This document shows positions 9,092 to 18,430 of a stretch of DNA of 64,000 nucleotides, one piece after another (positions within the stretch are counted from its first letter, which is position 1; each line of letters opens with the position of its first letter). The stretch is from assembly GCA_964610315.1 (NCBI GenBank), contig CAZSVM010000012.1, forward strand, positions 13,582 to 77,581, read 5' to 3'. A program made the position numbers and the translations under genes. Under the pieces are notes generated by a model that worked only from the letters and a program-made list of their open reading frames with translations, ran no database searches and was not told where the DNA came from. Source of the DNA: JAQVEM01 sp964610315. Its GTDB lineage: Bacteria; Actinomycetota; Humimicrobiia; Humimicrobiales; Humimicrobiaceae.

Positions 9092-10372
9092 TTATTCCAC
9101 TATTTTTATATCCGCCCCCAATAAGCGTAACTTTTCCTCAAAATCCTCATAACCTCTTTTTATATGATATATATCGCTTACTTCCGTAGACCCTTCGGCT
9201 ACCAGGCCTGCCAGTACCATAGCTGCACCGGCCCGGAGATCAAATGACCTCACCGGAGCTCCTGATAATTTATCAACTCCTTTTATAATCGCATGGTGGC
9301 TATCAATTTTTACATTGGCTCCCATTCTGTTTAGCTCATCCACATACATAAACCTGTTTTCGAATACATTTTCGGTTACTATAGATATTCCCGGAACAGT
9401 AGATAGAAGAACCGTAATTATGGGCTGCAGGTCGGTGGGAAAACCGGGATAGGGAAGGGTACTTATATTTACCGGCTTATAGATACCGGCAGGGCTGTTT
9501 ACTTTTATATTGTTCTCATCCATAACCGTAATATTGGCACCCATTTCTTTTAACTTAAAATAAAACACTTCAAGATTCTTCCATTTTGCATTCTCAATTT
9601 CTACTCTGTCTCCGCACAAAGCTGCTGCCGTAATAAAAGTACCTGCTTCGATACTGTCAGGCATAATTTTATAATCTGTTCCTTTAAGATTTTTGGTACC
9701 GCTTATGGTAATACAATCAGTCCCTGCTCCCCGGATGTTTGCACCCATCGAATTCAAAAAACAGGCCAGATCTACTATTTCCGGCTCCCTTGCTGCATTA
9801 TTTATAATGGTCCGGCCTTTTGCAAGACAGGCGGCCATCATTATATTTTCGGTAGCCCCTCTGGAAGGAAAATCAAGATCCATTACAGCGCCGCAAAGTC
9901 TGGCTCCGTTTTGGTTACTGGAGATATGGCAGTTAATATATCCGTGCTCCAGTGAATACTCAGCCCCTAAATCTTTAAAGCCTTTCAAGTGAAGATCAAT
10001 TTGTCTGGAACCAATATTACAACCTCCGGGAATGGCCACTTTAACCTTACCAAACTTACTTAATAATGGTCCGGCCACCAGTATGGAGGCCCTCATCTTT
10101 CTAACCAGTTCATAAGGCGCTTCATAACTGTTAATACTTTCCGGATTAATTTCGATTACTTTACTTTTCCCATTCACATTTACTTCGGCACCAAGGTTCC
10201 TGAGTACTTCTATCATAATGCTGACATCTTCGATTGCCGGTACATTCCTCAGTATGGTTTTGCTATCTGCCAGTATGGAAGCCGCTATTAGCTTTAATGC
10301 GGAATTCTTGGCACCGCTTATTTTAACTTTTCCGGACAGTGTCTTTCCACCGTTTATAACAAATTTTTCCAT
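9092..10372 (-). CDS. murA: UDP-N-acetylglucosamine 1-carboxyvinyltransferase
   Basis: MurA catalyses the first committed step of peptidoglycan synthesis, transferring enolpyruvyl from PEP to UDP-GlcNAc. The 426-residue length is standard. Residues K22 and N23 (SGAKNSALKL) and the catalytic cysteine C118 (IPGGCNIGSRQIDLHLKG) are present; Cys rather than Asp predicts fosfomycin sensitivity. The start ATG at 10372 is preceded by an AGGAGG-like site. It follows atpC on the same strand after about 100 bases, an order also seen in many Gram-positive genomes. Confidence 0.97.
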   Translation of the reverse strand: MEKFVINGGKTLSGKVKISGAKNSALKLIAASILADSKTILRNVPAIEDVSIMIEVLRNLGAEVNVNGKSKVIEINPESINSYEAPYELVRKMRASILVAGPLLSKFGKVKVAIPGGCNIGSRQIDLHLKGFKDLGAEYSLEHGYINCHISSNQNGARLCGAVMDLDFPSRGATENIMMAACLAKGRTIINNAAREPEIVDLACFLNSMGANIRGAGTDCITISGTKNLKGTDYKIMPDSIEAGTFITAAALCGDRVEIENAKWKNLEVFYFKLKEMGANITVMDENNIKVNSPAGIYKPVNISTLPYPGFPTDLQPIITVLLSTVPGISIVTENVFENRFMYVDELNRMGANVKIDSHHAIIKGVDKLSGAPVRSFDLRAGAAMVLAGLVAEGSTEVSDIYHIKRGYEDFEEKLRLLGADIKIVE

Positions 10373-10472
10373 AAGAGAGATTTCCTCCTAGCAAAAAGTA
10401 AAGGCTATTATAACAAATAAAGGTGAATTAAAAAACAACAGTGTTCCGCTCCCCACGAGTTTGATACGTACT

Positions 10473-10859
10473 TTATTTCCTGAGGGTTTTTAGAGATGCT
10501 ATAGCTCTGGCTACCTTCTTTGTTTCTTCTGTAACTTCCTGTATTATCTTGTGTTCTTCTTTTAATTTATCTATGGTTTCCTTTTGCTTCTCGACTGTTG
10601 TAATTATTGCTCTTGCAGTCAGGATATTTGCTTTATTATATAAAAAATCCAGATAACCCCCTTCTATACCTATATACTCAGACCCTTTTTCGTTAACTAT
10701 TTTCACTATGCCTATTCCCAGCTGGGTAACGATAGGTAAATGCCCCGGTAATATACCCATGGAGCCGGTTACGGCCGGAATGACTATAGAATCAATTTCT
10801 CCCTCATAAATCTGTTCCTCAGGGGTCACTATGCTTAAATTTATTTTCTTTTCCGGCAT
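10473..10859 (-). CDS. atpC: F-type ATP synthase subunit epsilon
   Basis: This is the central-stalk epsilon subunit. The N-terminal beta-sandwich has the family signatures LSIVTPEEQIYEGEIDSIVIP and GSMGILPGHLPIVTQLGIG, and a two-helix C-terminal domain follows, able to inhibit hydrolysis. At 128 residues it is slightly short of the usual 130-140. It is the last gene of the F-type operon, 74 bases after atpD. Confidence 0.95.
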   Translation of the reverse strand: MPEKKINLSIVTPEEQIYEGEIDSIVIPAVTGSMGILPGHLPIVTQLGIGIVKIVNEKGSEYIGIEGGYLDFLYNKANILTARAIITTVEKQKETIDKLKEEHKIIQEVTEETKKVARAIASLKTLRK

Positions 10860-10933
10860 AATTAATCACTTCCTGAACTAATTTTGCATAGATTTTATAT
10901 ATGCATTTCCCGATTCATTAACTCTCACTGTTA

Positions 10934-12460
10934 TCACTGCTGCTTATCGCCTGTTACCGGCTCCTGCTGCTTATTATTTTCTCCGCCTTTGCTTTTTTCT
11001 TTATTATCTTCAACAGTTTCCGCCTTCATCCCCTTGGCCTTCTCCTCTACCTCCTCTATGGTTCCTACCATATAAAATGCCTGTTCCGGCAGGTCATCGT
11101 ATTTGCCCTCCATTATTCTTTTAAATCCCTCGATAGTATCCTTAATTTTTACGTATCTGCCTTTTTTACCTATAAACTGCTCTGCAGTAAAAAAGGGCTG
11201 GGATAAAAACCTTTCCAGCTTTCTTGCTCTACGCACGGTGAGTTTATCTTCTTCCGAAAGTTCCTCTATTCCCAGAATAGCTATAATATCCTGAAGTTCC
11301 TTATTCCTCTGCAGGATTTCCTTTACCTGCCTGGCTATATAATAGTGCTCATCTCCCACAAACTGAGGATCCAGCATTTGAGATGAAGATTCCATGGGGT
11401 CCACTGCCGGATACAGGGCATGCTCCGCTATCTGTCTGGAAAGAACTACGGTAGAATCAAGATGAGTAAATACCGTAGCCGGCGCCGGATCGGTTAAATC
11501 ATCGGCAGGAACGTAAACAGCCTGGACCGAGGTTATAGAACCCCTCCTGGTAGAGGTTATTCTTTCCTCAAGCTCCCCCATTTCACTGGACAATGTGGGC
11601 TGATATCCTACTGCCGAAGGCATCCTCCCCAGCAGAGTAGATACTTCCTGGCCGGCCTGAACAAACCTGAATATATTATCTATAAAGAGCAGCAGGTCTT
11701 TTCCCTCGTAATCTCTGAAATATTCAGCCATGGTAAGGCCGGTAAGTGCTACCCTTAACCTGGCTCCGGGGGGTTCGTTCATCTGTCCAAACACCAGAAC
11801 GGTTTTATCCAGTACATTCGATTCCTTCATGGCCAGCCACAGGTCGTTACCCTCTCTGGTTCTCTCGCCAACACCGGTAAAAACTGAAAAACCTCCATGC
11901 TTTACAGCTATATTATGAATCAGTTCCATTATTATTACCGTTTTTCCCACACCGGCTCCCCCAAACATCCCGATCTTTCCGCCTTTAACAAAGGGGCACA
12001 GGAGATCTATTACCTTTACCCCGGTCTCCAGCAATTCAGTGGTAGGTTCGATATCCTCCAGCGGGGGCGCATCTCTATGAATGGAAAGTTTCCTCGCCGC
12101 TTTTACCTTTTCTTTATTTAAATCGATGGTCTCTCCCAGCACATTAAAAACTCTTCCCAGAGTCTCTTCCCCTACCGGCACCTCGATAGTCTTTCCAGTA
12201 TTTATTACTTCCATCCCCCTGTCAAGCCCATCGGTGGCAGACATGGCTATAGCTTTTACCTGGTTATTTCCTATGGACTGCTGGACTTCGGCTACTATTT
12301 TCTCCGGTTGCCCTTTTATACCCGCATTTGCCGGTTTGTATATCTCCAGAGCAGTATATATATCGGGGAGCTTTCCCGGCGGAAATTCTATATCCAGTAC
12401 CGGCCCCCTTATACTCACAATTTTACCCTTTCTTTTACTATCTGATTTACCCTCTGCCAT
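10934..12460 (-). CDS. atpD: F-type ATP synthase subunit beta
   Basis: The catalytic beta subunit of F1. The P-loop GGAGVGKT is at 167-174, with the GERTREGNDL segment and the DELSEED-type sequence (here EELSEEDK) present. The 508-residue length exceeds the usual 460-480 because of a charged, Lys/Glu/Gln-rich C-terminal tail of about 30 residues that looks disordered. The order of the operon is atpI-B-E-F-H-A-G-D-C. Confidence 0.97.
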   Translation of the reverse strand: MAEGKSDSKRKGKIVSIRGPVLDIEFPPGKLPDIYTALEIYKPANAGIKGQPEKIVAEVQQSIGNNQVKAIAMSATDGLDRGMEVINTGKTIEVPVGEETLGRVFNVLGETIDLNKEKVKAARKLSIHRDAPPLEDIEPTTELLETGVKVIDLLCPFVKGGKIGMFGGAGVGKTVIIMELIHNIAVKHGGFSVFTGVGERTREGNDLWLAMKESNVLDKTVLVFGQMNEPPGARLRVALTGLTMAEYFRDYEGKDLLLFIDNIFRFVQAGQEVSTLLGRMPSAVGYQPTLSSEMGELEERITSTRRGSITSVQAVYVPADDLTDPAPATVFTHLDSTVVLSRQIAEHALYPAVDPMESSSQMLDPQFVGDEHYYIARQVKEILQRNKELQDIIAILGIEELSEEDKLTVRRARKLERFLSQPFFTAEQFIGKKGRYVKIKDTIEGFKRIMEGKYDDLPEQAFYMVGTIEEVEEKAKGMKAETVEDNKEKSKGGENNKQQEPVTGDKQQ

Positions 12461-12534
12461 AAACTTCTAACTCTCCTTTTACAGCCAATTTTTTCCAAAA
12501 AAATATATATTTTTAGCCTTGAACTTAAATTTTT

Positions 12535-13455
12535 TTAATAACCTGCCTGTTTAAGAGCCTCCACCCCTGAGACAATCTCCGAAATCTCTATGGTTATCTG
12601 CTGCTGTCTTACCCTATAGTATTTTTGAGTTAAATTCCTTATTATATCATCCGCATTATCACTTGAATTTCTCATAGCTGTCATTCTTGCTCCTGTTTCA
12701 CTGGCAGTAGACTCCAGCAGTGCCATATAAACAATAGAGTAAATATATTCCGGCAGGAGCGATCTAAAAATTTCCTGAGGGGATGGCTCATACAGGAATT
12801 CAGGTGTAATTCTGCAATAACTGCCGCCAATCTGAATCAAGTTCTCACTCATTCTCTCGGTCATTATCCCCTCTTCGAATGGAAGAGGGAGAATCTGCTG
12901 AGTAGATGGTACCTGTTCGGCTGCATTTTTAAATCTGGTGTAACATATTATAACCTGACTGACTTCTTTATCTATATAACTCTTGATAATATCGTTAGCA
13001 ATTCCCCTGGCATCCAAAAATTTTGGATGATCGGATAAATTTTCAAATATACGATTCATCTCCATACCGGCATACCTGAAATAATTTTTACCTTTGGTAC
13101 CTATTATATCCAGTATTACTTTCTTACCTTTACTCTCCGCTTCTTTTATAGTCCTTTCGATTAATCTTATTACATTCGAATTATAACCTCCGCAAAGCCC
13201 TCTATCTGCAGTAATACCTATAATCAGTACCGGTTTTTTATCCTCATTCTTATCCATCAAAGGGTTGGATACCGGAGAAAAGCAAACAATATCATCGATA
13301 AAATCTTCCAGTTTTTTAATAAAGGGTCTTGCTTCCAGAATTCTTCTCTGGTCCGTTTTGATTTTGGAAGAAGCAATCATTTCCATTGCTCTGGTTATTT
13401 TTCTGGTATTTTTTATTCTGGTTAATCTGTCTTTTATATTTTTTGTCTGATCCAA
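12535..13455 (-). CDS. atpG: F-type ATP synthase subunit gamma
   Basis: The rotating central stalk of F1. Conserved N-terminal IKDRLTRIKNTRKITRAMEMI and C-terminal SETGARMTAMRNSSDNADDI helices form the coiled-coil rotor; the middle has ITADRGLCGGYNSNVIR. The 306-residue length is slightly above average because of small insertions. It lies between atpA and atpD as usual. Confidence 0.96.
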   Translation of the reverse strand: MDQTKNIKDRLTRIKNTRKITRAMEMIASSKIKTDQRRILEARPFIKKLEDFIDDIVCFSPVSNPLMDKNEDKKPVLIIGITADRGLCGGYNSNVIRLIERTIKEAESKGKKVILDIIGTKGKNYFRYAGMEMNRIFENLSDHPKFLDARGIANDIIKSYIDKEVSQVIICYTRFKNAAEQVPSTQQILPLPFEEGIMTERMSENLIQIGGSYCRITPEFLYEPSPQEIFRSLLPEYIYSIVYMALLESTASETGARMTAMRNSSDNADDIIRNLTQKYYRVRQQQITIEISEIVSGVEALKQAGY

Positions 13456-13461
13456 ATATTA

Positions 13462-14991
13462 TCAACTCCCCTGGTAACCGGATTTTTTCTTAAATTTTTC
13501 CAGAGCTTCTCTCATCTTTTTTTCCAGCTCATTATCAAAATCTTTCATTTCGGTAATTTTTTCCAAAATCTGAGGATATGAATTGCGGATATAATCCAGA
13601 TACTCCGATTCAAATTTTTGCAGCTTACTTATTTCTATATCATCCAGGTGGCCATTGGTTAATGCATAAATAATCATGACCTGGTCCGCCACGGCCATCG
13701 GTTTGTACTGTCTTTGTTTTAATATTTCGATTATCCTCTCTCCTCTATCCAGCTGTTTTCTGGTTTCCCTGTCCAGTTCGGTACCAAATTTTGCAAAAGT
13801 TTCCAGCTCCCTGTACTGGGCCAGATCCAGTCTCAGTCTGCCCGCTACTTTTTTCATGGCCTCAATCTGAGCATTTCCTCCCACCCTGGAAACCGAAATT
13901 CCGGGATTTATAGCCGGTCTTATTCCTTCATTAAACAAATCCGCTTCCAGATATATCTGCCCATCGGTTATAGATATTGCATTGGTAGGAATATAGGCAG
14001 ATATGTCTCCCGCTTTTGTTTCTATAACCGGTATGGCAGTCAATGAACCGCCTCCCCTGGCATCGGAAAGTTTGGCAGCTCTTTCAAGAAGTCTGGAATG
14101 AATATAAAATATATCACCGGGATAAGCCTTTCTTCCCGGCGGCCTTCTGAGCAGCAAAGATAATTGCCTGTAAGCTGCAGCCTGCTTGGAAAGGTCATCA
14201 TATATAATCAGGGCATGTTTTCCCCCATACATAAAATATTCACCCATGGCACATCCGGCATAGGGGGCAATATACTGAAGGGATGCCTGGATTTTGGCCG
14301 ATGCACTTACTACTGTGGTGTATTCCATTGCACCCATTTCTTCAAGCTTATCTATAATCCTTACCACTGTCTCTGTTTTCTGGCCTATAGCCACATATAC
14401 GCAGAATACATCAGTATCTTTTTGATTCAAAATAGTATCAATTAAAATTGCCGATTTTCCTATACTCCTGTCGCCTATTACCAGCTCTCTCTGTCCCCTT
14501 CCTATGGGAATCATTGAATCTATGGCCTTTATTCCGGTCTGAAGAGGTTCCTTTACCGGCTGACGGCTTATTACACCGGGACCCATAAATTCTACCGGCC
14601 GGAAGTTTTTGGTTTTAATCTCACCCTTATTATCCAGCGGTTTTCCCAGGGGGTCTACTATTCTTCCCACCAGTTCCTCACCCACAGGCACCTCTAAAAT
14701 TTTTCCGGTACGTTTTACTATGTCTCCCTGCTGGATTTTAGTTGAATCCCCGAGGATGATAACTCCTATTTCCTCTTTATCCAGATTAAGGGCCAATCCA
14801 TAAACCTCATCCGGAAAAAGAATCATTTCTCCGGCCATTACTTCCGAAAGGCCGCTTACCGTAGCAATACCGTCCCCCGCGGTAAGAACTTCACCCGTTT
14901 CTTCAGCTTTGGGCTCTATTTCGAATTTACTTATTTCCGAACTTATAATATCGGCAATTTTATTTACCCTGATCTTCAATATTAAATTCAC
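13462..14991 (-). CDS. atpA: F-type ATP synthase subunit alpha
   Basis: The non-catalytic nucleotide-binding subunit of F1. The P-loop is GDRSIGKS (173-180), and GQKTETVVRI and the arginine-finger region (SVSRVGGNAQ) are present. The listed start is a GTG at 14991 that overlaps the 3' end of atpH by 32 bases; an in-frame TTG at 14979 would give an N-terminus closer to the family norm. The start is therefore uncertain by a few residues, while the rest of the 509-residue protein is clear. Confidence 0.96.
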   Translation of the reverse strand: MNLILKIRVNKIADIISSEISKFEIEPKAEETGEVLTAGDGIATVSGLSEVMAGEMILFPDEVYGLALNLDKEEIGVIILGDSTKIQQGDIVKRTGKILEVPVGEELVGRIVDPLGKPLDNKGEIKTKNFRPVEFMGPGVISRQPVKEPLQTGIKAIDSMIPIGRGQRELVIGDRSIGKSAILIDTILNQKDTDVFCVYVAIGQKTETVVRIIDKLEEMGAMEYTTVVSASAKIQASLQYIAPYAGCAMGEYFMYGGKHALIIYDDLSKQAAAYRQLSLLLRRPPGRKAYPGDIFYIHSRLLERAAKLSDARGGGSLTAIPVIETKAGDISAYIPTNAISITDGQIYLEADLFNEGIRPAINPGISVSRVGGNAQIEAMKKVAGRLRLDLAQYRELETFAKFGTELDRETRKQLDRGERIIEILKQRQYKPMAVADQVMIIYALTNGHLDDIEISKLQKFESEYLDYIRNSYPQILEKITEMKDFDNELEKKMREALEKFKKKSGYQGS

Positions 14992-15568
14992 TACCCTTCA
15001 ATTCTATCGATTTTAATTTTTCTCTTAAATCATTTATTTTACCCTTGACACTTAAGTCAATTATTCTATCACCGATTCTGATAATTACCCCTCCTATGAT
15101 ATCAGTATCTATTACATTTTTAATTTCTACATCCATTCCTGTCTCTTTATCTACTTCTTCTTTGATCTCTTTAATTGTTTTTTCATCCAGGTCAGAGGTA
15201 CTTATTACTTCGATTTTCATCTGCCTTTTTAATTTTCTGACAAGCTTTACAAATTGATCATATATCTCTTCCAAAATATCTACTACATCCAGAATAACTA
15301 TAATTAGAGCCACCGATTGTATTTCATCACTGGCCTTATCATTTAAAATCCCCAGTATCTTCTTTATTTTCTCCGCTTTATCAACCGAGGAATCGGTTAA
15401 ATACTTTTTAAGTGTCATATTGGAAATAATTTTATTTTCCAGCTTACCAAACTCCTTTTCCAACAAATCCACAGTATCATTTGCTCTGGCAATATTTAGT
15501 ATGGATTGAGCATATAAATAGGCAACCCTTTCTAAATCTTTTTTATTTTTTAATATTTTTTTTGTCAA
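14960..15568 (-). CDS. atpH: F-type ATP synthase subunit delta
   Basis: The delta subunit joins the peripheral stalk to the top of F1. An N-terminal helical domain (VAYLYAQSILNIA) and the C-terminal signature IIGGVIIRIGDRIIDLSVKGK with NDLREKLKSI are visible. No ATG is available; translation likely starts at the TTG at 15568, two bases after the atpF stop, so coupling with atpF is likely. The 202-residue length is a little above the 180 norm because of an N-terminal extension. Confidence 0.93.
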   Translation of the reverse strand: MTKKILKNKKDLERVAYLYAQSILNIARANDTVDLLEKEFGKLENKIISNMTLKKYLTDSSVDKAEKIKKILGILNDKASDEIQSVALIIVILDVVDILEEIYDQFVKLVRKLKRQMKIEVISTSDLDEKTIKEIKEEVDKETGMDVEIKNVIDTDIIGGVIIRIGDRIIDLSVKGKINDLREKLKSIELKGSEFNIEDQGK

Positions 15569-15569
15569 T

Positions 15570-16112
15570 TTATAATTTGGTCGATTTTTTTAAACTTTTT
15601 CCCATTAATTTCTGGAGTTCTTTTTCCAGTACGATTTTAGATACCATCTTTTCGGCAGCATCCAGGGCTATTTTCACCATTTTATTCTTTACCTCATTTA
15701 TGGATCTTTCTTTTTCGGCTTTTATTTCACTTAAGGCATCCTCCATCATTTTCCTTGATTTTTCACCGGCTTTTTTTTCTATCTCCTCTTTTATTTTTTC
15801 CGCTCTCTTTTCGCTTTCTTCTATGATTTTGTGTGCCTCATTTCCGGCTTCCTCCAATTTTTTTCTTTGATCTTCAAGATACTTTTCCGCTTCTTTTCGC
15901 TGCCTTTCGGCCTCATTTATACTACTGCTTATCTCGGACTGTCTTTTTGAAATCATATTGTTTATCGGCTTAAAGACAAATCTCCATAGGGCAAGAACCA
16001 GTATTCCAAATACTATAATGGACCAGAATATGGTACTGCTCATGGGATTTAAAATTTTAAGCAATTCTTCCAAATTGTATTCACCACTTTTTAAATAATT
16101 TTCATTATACAA
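15570..16112 (-). CDS. atpF: F-type ATP synthase subunit b
   Basis: The peripheral-stalk subunit: one membrane helix (about residues 27-46, STIFWSIIVFGILVLALWRF) followed by a long charged coiled coil rich in Lys and Glu. The listed start is a TTG at 16112; a second in-frame TTG at 16073 would give the family-typical beginning MEELLKILNP, so the true start may be there. A hairpin in the 89-base gap to atpE may set expression. Confidence 0.93.
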   Translation of the reverse strand: MYNENYLKSGEYNLEELLKILNPMSSTIFWSIIVFGILVLALWRFVFKPINNMISKRQSEISSSINEAERQRKEAEKYLEDQRKKLEEAGNEAHKIIEESEKRAEKIKEEIEKKAGEKSRKMMEDALSEIKAEKERSINEVKNKMVKIALDAAEKMVSKIVLEKELQKLMGKSLKKSTKL

Positions 16113-16141
16113 AAATTACCGCAATAACCGTTAACAAACTC

Positions 16142-16182
16142 CAGGAATCACCCTTCTTCATATCCAGGGGCAATGATTCCTG
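16142..16182 (-). promoter_or_regulatory. Intercistronic hairpin between atpE and atpF
   Basis: A perfect 9-bp stem (CAGGAATCA at 16142-16150 with TGATTCCTG at 16174-16182) encloses 23 bases that can add a short CCC/GGG pairing. It follows the c-subunit stop codon and has no T-run. It could protect or process the atpE message, since c is needed in about ten copies per complex. Confidence 0.5.
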
Positions 16183-16201
16183 AAAATTTATATCGCAAAT
16201 T

Positions 16202-16432
16202 CTATACCACAAATATCAGCAGGAAAGCAACTACCAGAGCATACAAAGCAATTGCCTCTGCAAAAGCAATTCCAATAAACATAGCGGTTTGAATTATTCT
16301 TCCGGCTTCAGGCTGCCGCGCAATTCCTTCCACGGATTTCCCTACTATATTACCAATGGCAATTGCCGGGCCGATGGCACCAATCCCCATACAAAGCCCC
16401 GCTGCTAGTACTGCCAGTGTTTTTGGATCCAT
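16202..16432 (-). CDS. atpE: F-type ATP synthase subunit c (H+-type by motif)
   Basis: The 76-residue ring subunit has two membrane helices and a polar loop ARQPEA. The ion-carrying carboxylate is E59 (FAEAIALYALV). The position matching Gln32 of Na+-type c rings is I26, and the residues after the glutamate are Ala-Ile rather than Ser-Thr, so the Na+ motif is absent and H+ specificity is predicted. This contrasts with the Na+-type K subunit of the second ATPase in this window. Confidence 0.95.
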   Translation of the reverse strand: MDPKTLAVLAAGLCMGIGAIGPAIAIGNIVGKSVEGIARQPEAGRIIQTAMFIGIAFAEAIALYALVVAFLLIFVV

Positions 16433-16518
16433 AATATTACCCCCTATTTATCTTGTAATCAGTTTTGTAATAATAATTTCTTAAAATATATTGCATGGAT
16501 GATTTTTCATTTTCATAT

Positions 16519-17256
16519 TTATTCTCTATGGCCAACAACCTCCCCTATATATATGGACGAAAGAATAGCAAAAATATATGCCTGGACTGCGGATATAAAT
16601 ATTTCAAAAATAGTCATGACTACGGCAAAGGGAACAGCTGCGGTAGCGATAAAATAGTTTTTAAAATATATAATAAGTCCCAAAAGTACATATATAATGG
16701 TATGACCGGCCAGCATGTTAGCAGTAAGACGAATAAACAGCGAGAATGGTTTTGCTATGGAACTTATTACTTCTATGGGAGTTACGATTGGATACATCCA
16801 GGATGGAACATAAGCAGGAGCAAAAGTTCTTACATAACCTTTTATCCCATTTTTGGCAATATTGGAAATCTGAACTATTAAAAATACTAAAACCGCGATG
16901 GTAAGAGGTACCAGCGGATTGGAGGTCGGCGTATAGGCTCCCGGTATGATACCAATCAGATTATTGGAAAGAATAAAAATAAATATACCGCTTATTAAAG
17001 GGAACCATCTGTCCCCTTCTTCTTTACCCATTACATTATAAATCATATATCTCTTTATGAATTCCACCAGCATTTCCACTACAACCTGTCCTTTCCGGGG
17101 AACTTTCTTTGCTCTTAAAGCCAGCATAAAAAATAAGATAAAAAATAACAGGGCAGCTCCGAACATGGACAGGGTAAGATTGGTAATAGATAGATCTACT
17201 CCCAGTACTTTTATGGGAATTATAGTTTTAAGGTAAAAATGTTCCAGTATTTGCAA
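16519..17256 (-). CDS. atpB: F-type ATP synthase subunit a
   Basis: The membrane stator subunit that forms the ion half-channels. It has five to six membrane helices and the essential arginine R176 in FIRLTANMLAGHTI. The 245-residue length is typical. It starts the structural part of the operon and sits 14 bases downstream of atpI. Confidence 0.96.
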   Translation of the reverse strand: MQILEHFYLKTIIPIKVLGVDLSITNLTLSMFGAALLFFILFFMLALRAKKVPRKGQVVVEMLVEFIKRYMIYNVMGKEEGDRWFPLISGIFIFILSNNLIGIIPGAYTPTSNPLVPLTIAVLVFLIVQISNIAKNGIKGYVRTFAPAYVPSWMYPIVTPIEVISSIAKPFSLFIRLTANMLAGHTIIYVLLGLIIYFKNYFIATAAVPFAVVMTIFEIFISAVQAYIFAILSSIYIGEVVGHRE

Positions 17257-17270
17257 ATTATTCTCCTGAC

Positions 17271-17663
17271 TTACTGCCTGAATAACAGCTTTTTATAAAT
17301 AATTATTACCTCGATATTAAGAAAGATGGTGAAAAAAATTATAAATGCCAATCCCAGCACTATTAAATTCATGAAATTAAGTTTGAACATAAGATAAAAA
17401 ACCGCACCCACAAAAATTATTTTTATAAAAAAAGCAGGTAATATATATTTTAGTATGGCGGAAGACCTTCTCCTGTTCAGCCAGTAATAAAAAAATAGTG
17501 TGACTATAAAGGTAATGAAAGCCAGAAATCCAGCAGCGGTTACGGCCAGAAAAATATTCCTGGCAAAGATAAAAAAGCTTATCGCTGCAATTGCCAATAA
17601 TAAAATTAAACTAAAAATAGTAATTTTCCCTATTTTTAAAAGATCACTGCTTCTTACCATCAT
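17271..17663 (-). CDS. atpI: AtpI-like membrane protein
   Basis: The 130-residue protein has four predicted membrane helices and sits directly before atpB, the position of atpI in F-type operons. AtpI assists c-ring assembly and possibly Mg2+ supply. Sequence similarity is recognisable mainly by topology and position, as is normal for this fast-evolving family. Confidence 0.75.
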   Translation of the reverse strand: MMVRSSDLLKIGKITIFSLILLLAIAAISFFIFARNIFLAVTAAGFLAFITFIVTLFFYYWLNRRRSSAILKYILPAFFIKIIFVGAVFYLMFKLNFMNLIVLGLAFIIFFTIFLNIEVIIIYKKLLFRQ

Positions 17664-17764
17664 CCCATCAAATCCTTATCCCCATCCTGGTTACCTTGTC
17701 TTACCGCACGCGTCCGCGTCATTCAGGTTTTTAAAGATTATACTCTTAAAAATTTTCTTTTCAA

Positions 17765-18220
17765 TTAGAAATCAAGCCTTACCAGTTCAACTCCTGATTC
17801 GCACAGGAGTTCGGTAGCAAGAGGGTCAGGGTAGTCCTCAAAATAATATATTTTTCTTATACCGCAGTTTATTATCATTTTGGCACAAAGAACACAGGGC
17901 TGATTTGTGCAGTAAATAACAGAATCTCTTATCTGCACTCCGTGGTATGCAGATTGCAGAATGGCATTCTGTTCAGCATGAAGGCCGCGGCAAATTTCCT
18001 GTCTCTCACCGGAAGGTACTCCCAGTTCTTCCCGCAGACAGGTTCCAATTTCAAGACAGTTTCTTACTCTCATCGGAGCACCATTATAACCGGTGGTAAG
18101 AATTCTCTTATCTTTTACGATTATGGCACCGACTTTTCTTCTAAGACAGGTAGATCTTGTGGCTACCTGCCTGGTTATCGATGCAAAATATTCATCCCAT
18201 GTGGGGCGGGTTATTACCAT
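17765..18220 (-). CDS. comEB: dCMP deaminase (ComEB family)
   Basis: The zinc-dependent deaminase converts dCMP to dUMP for dTMP synthesis. The zinc-site motifs are GLHAEQNAI (H81, E83) and TNQPCVLC (C109, C112). The 151-residue length is typical. It is just upstream of atpI on the same strand, after a predicted promoter at 18300-18328, so it may head the F-type operon transcript, as in several Gram-positive genomes. The 101-base gap to atpI holds a small GC-rich palindrome (ACGCGTCCGCGT) of unknown meaning. Confidence 0.93.
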   Translation of the reverse strand: MVITRPTWDEYFASITRQVATRSTCLRRKVGAIIVKDKRILTTGYNGAPMRVRNCLEIGTCLREELGVPSGERQEICRGLHAEQNAILQSAYHGVQIRDSVIYCTNQPCVLCAKMIINCGIRKIYYFEDYPDPLATELLCESGVELVRLDF

Positions 18221-18299
18221 TCTCAGTATTCTTTATAATAAATTATAAAAAATCTTATCCTGATCCTGCCTCGGTTTACCATAACAGGCTCTTTAAAAT

Positions 18300-18328
18300 A
18301 TACTAAATCTAATTTAATAAAATGCCAA
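18300..18328 (-). promoter_or_regulatory. Predicted promoter for comEB (and possibly the atp operon)
   Basis: On the minus strand TTGGCA (18323-18328) and TAGTAT (18300-18305) are separated by 17 bases. It lies about 80 bases before the comEB start in the divergent gap to tsaC. Confidence 0.5.
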
Positions 18329-18430
18329 GTATTTTTATAAAACATCAGATGTACAGATGCAGAACCGATATCGATTTTCATTAAAAGAAAAATATTATAT
18401 ACTAAAAACAACTTATATATATCTCTCTTT

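Noticed and set aside
17690..17740. GC-rich palindrome ACGCGTCCGCGT as terminator
   Set aside because: The stem is only five bases with a two-base loop and no T-run in the proper place.
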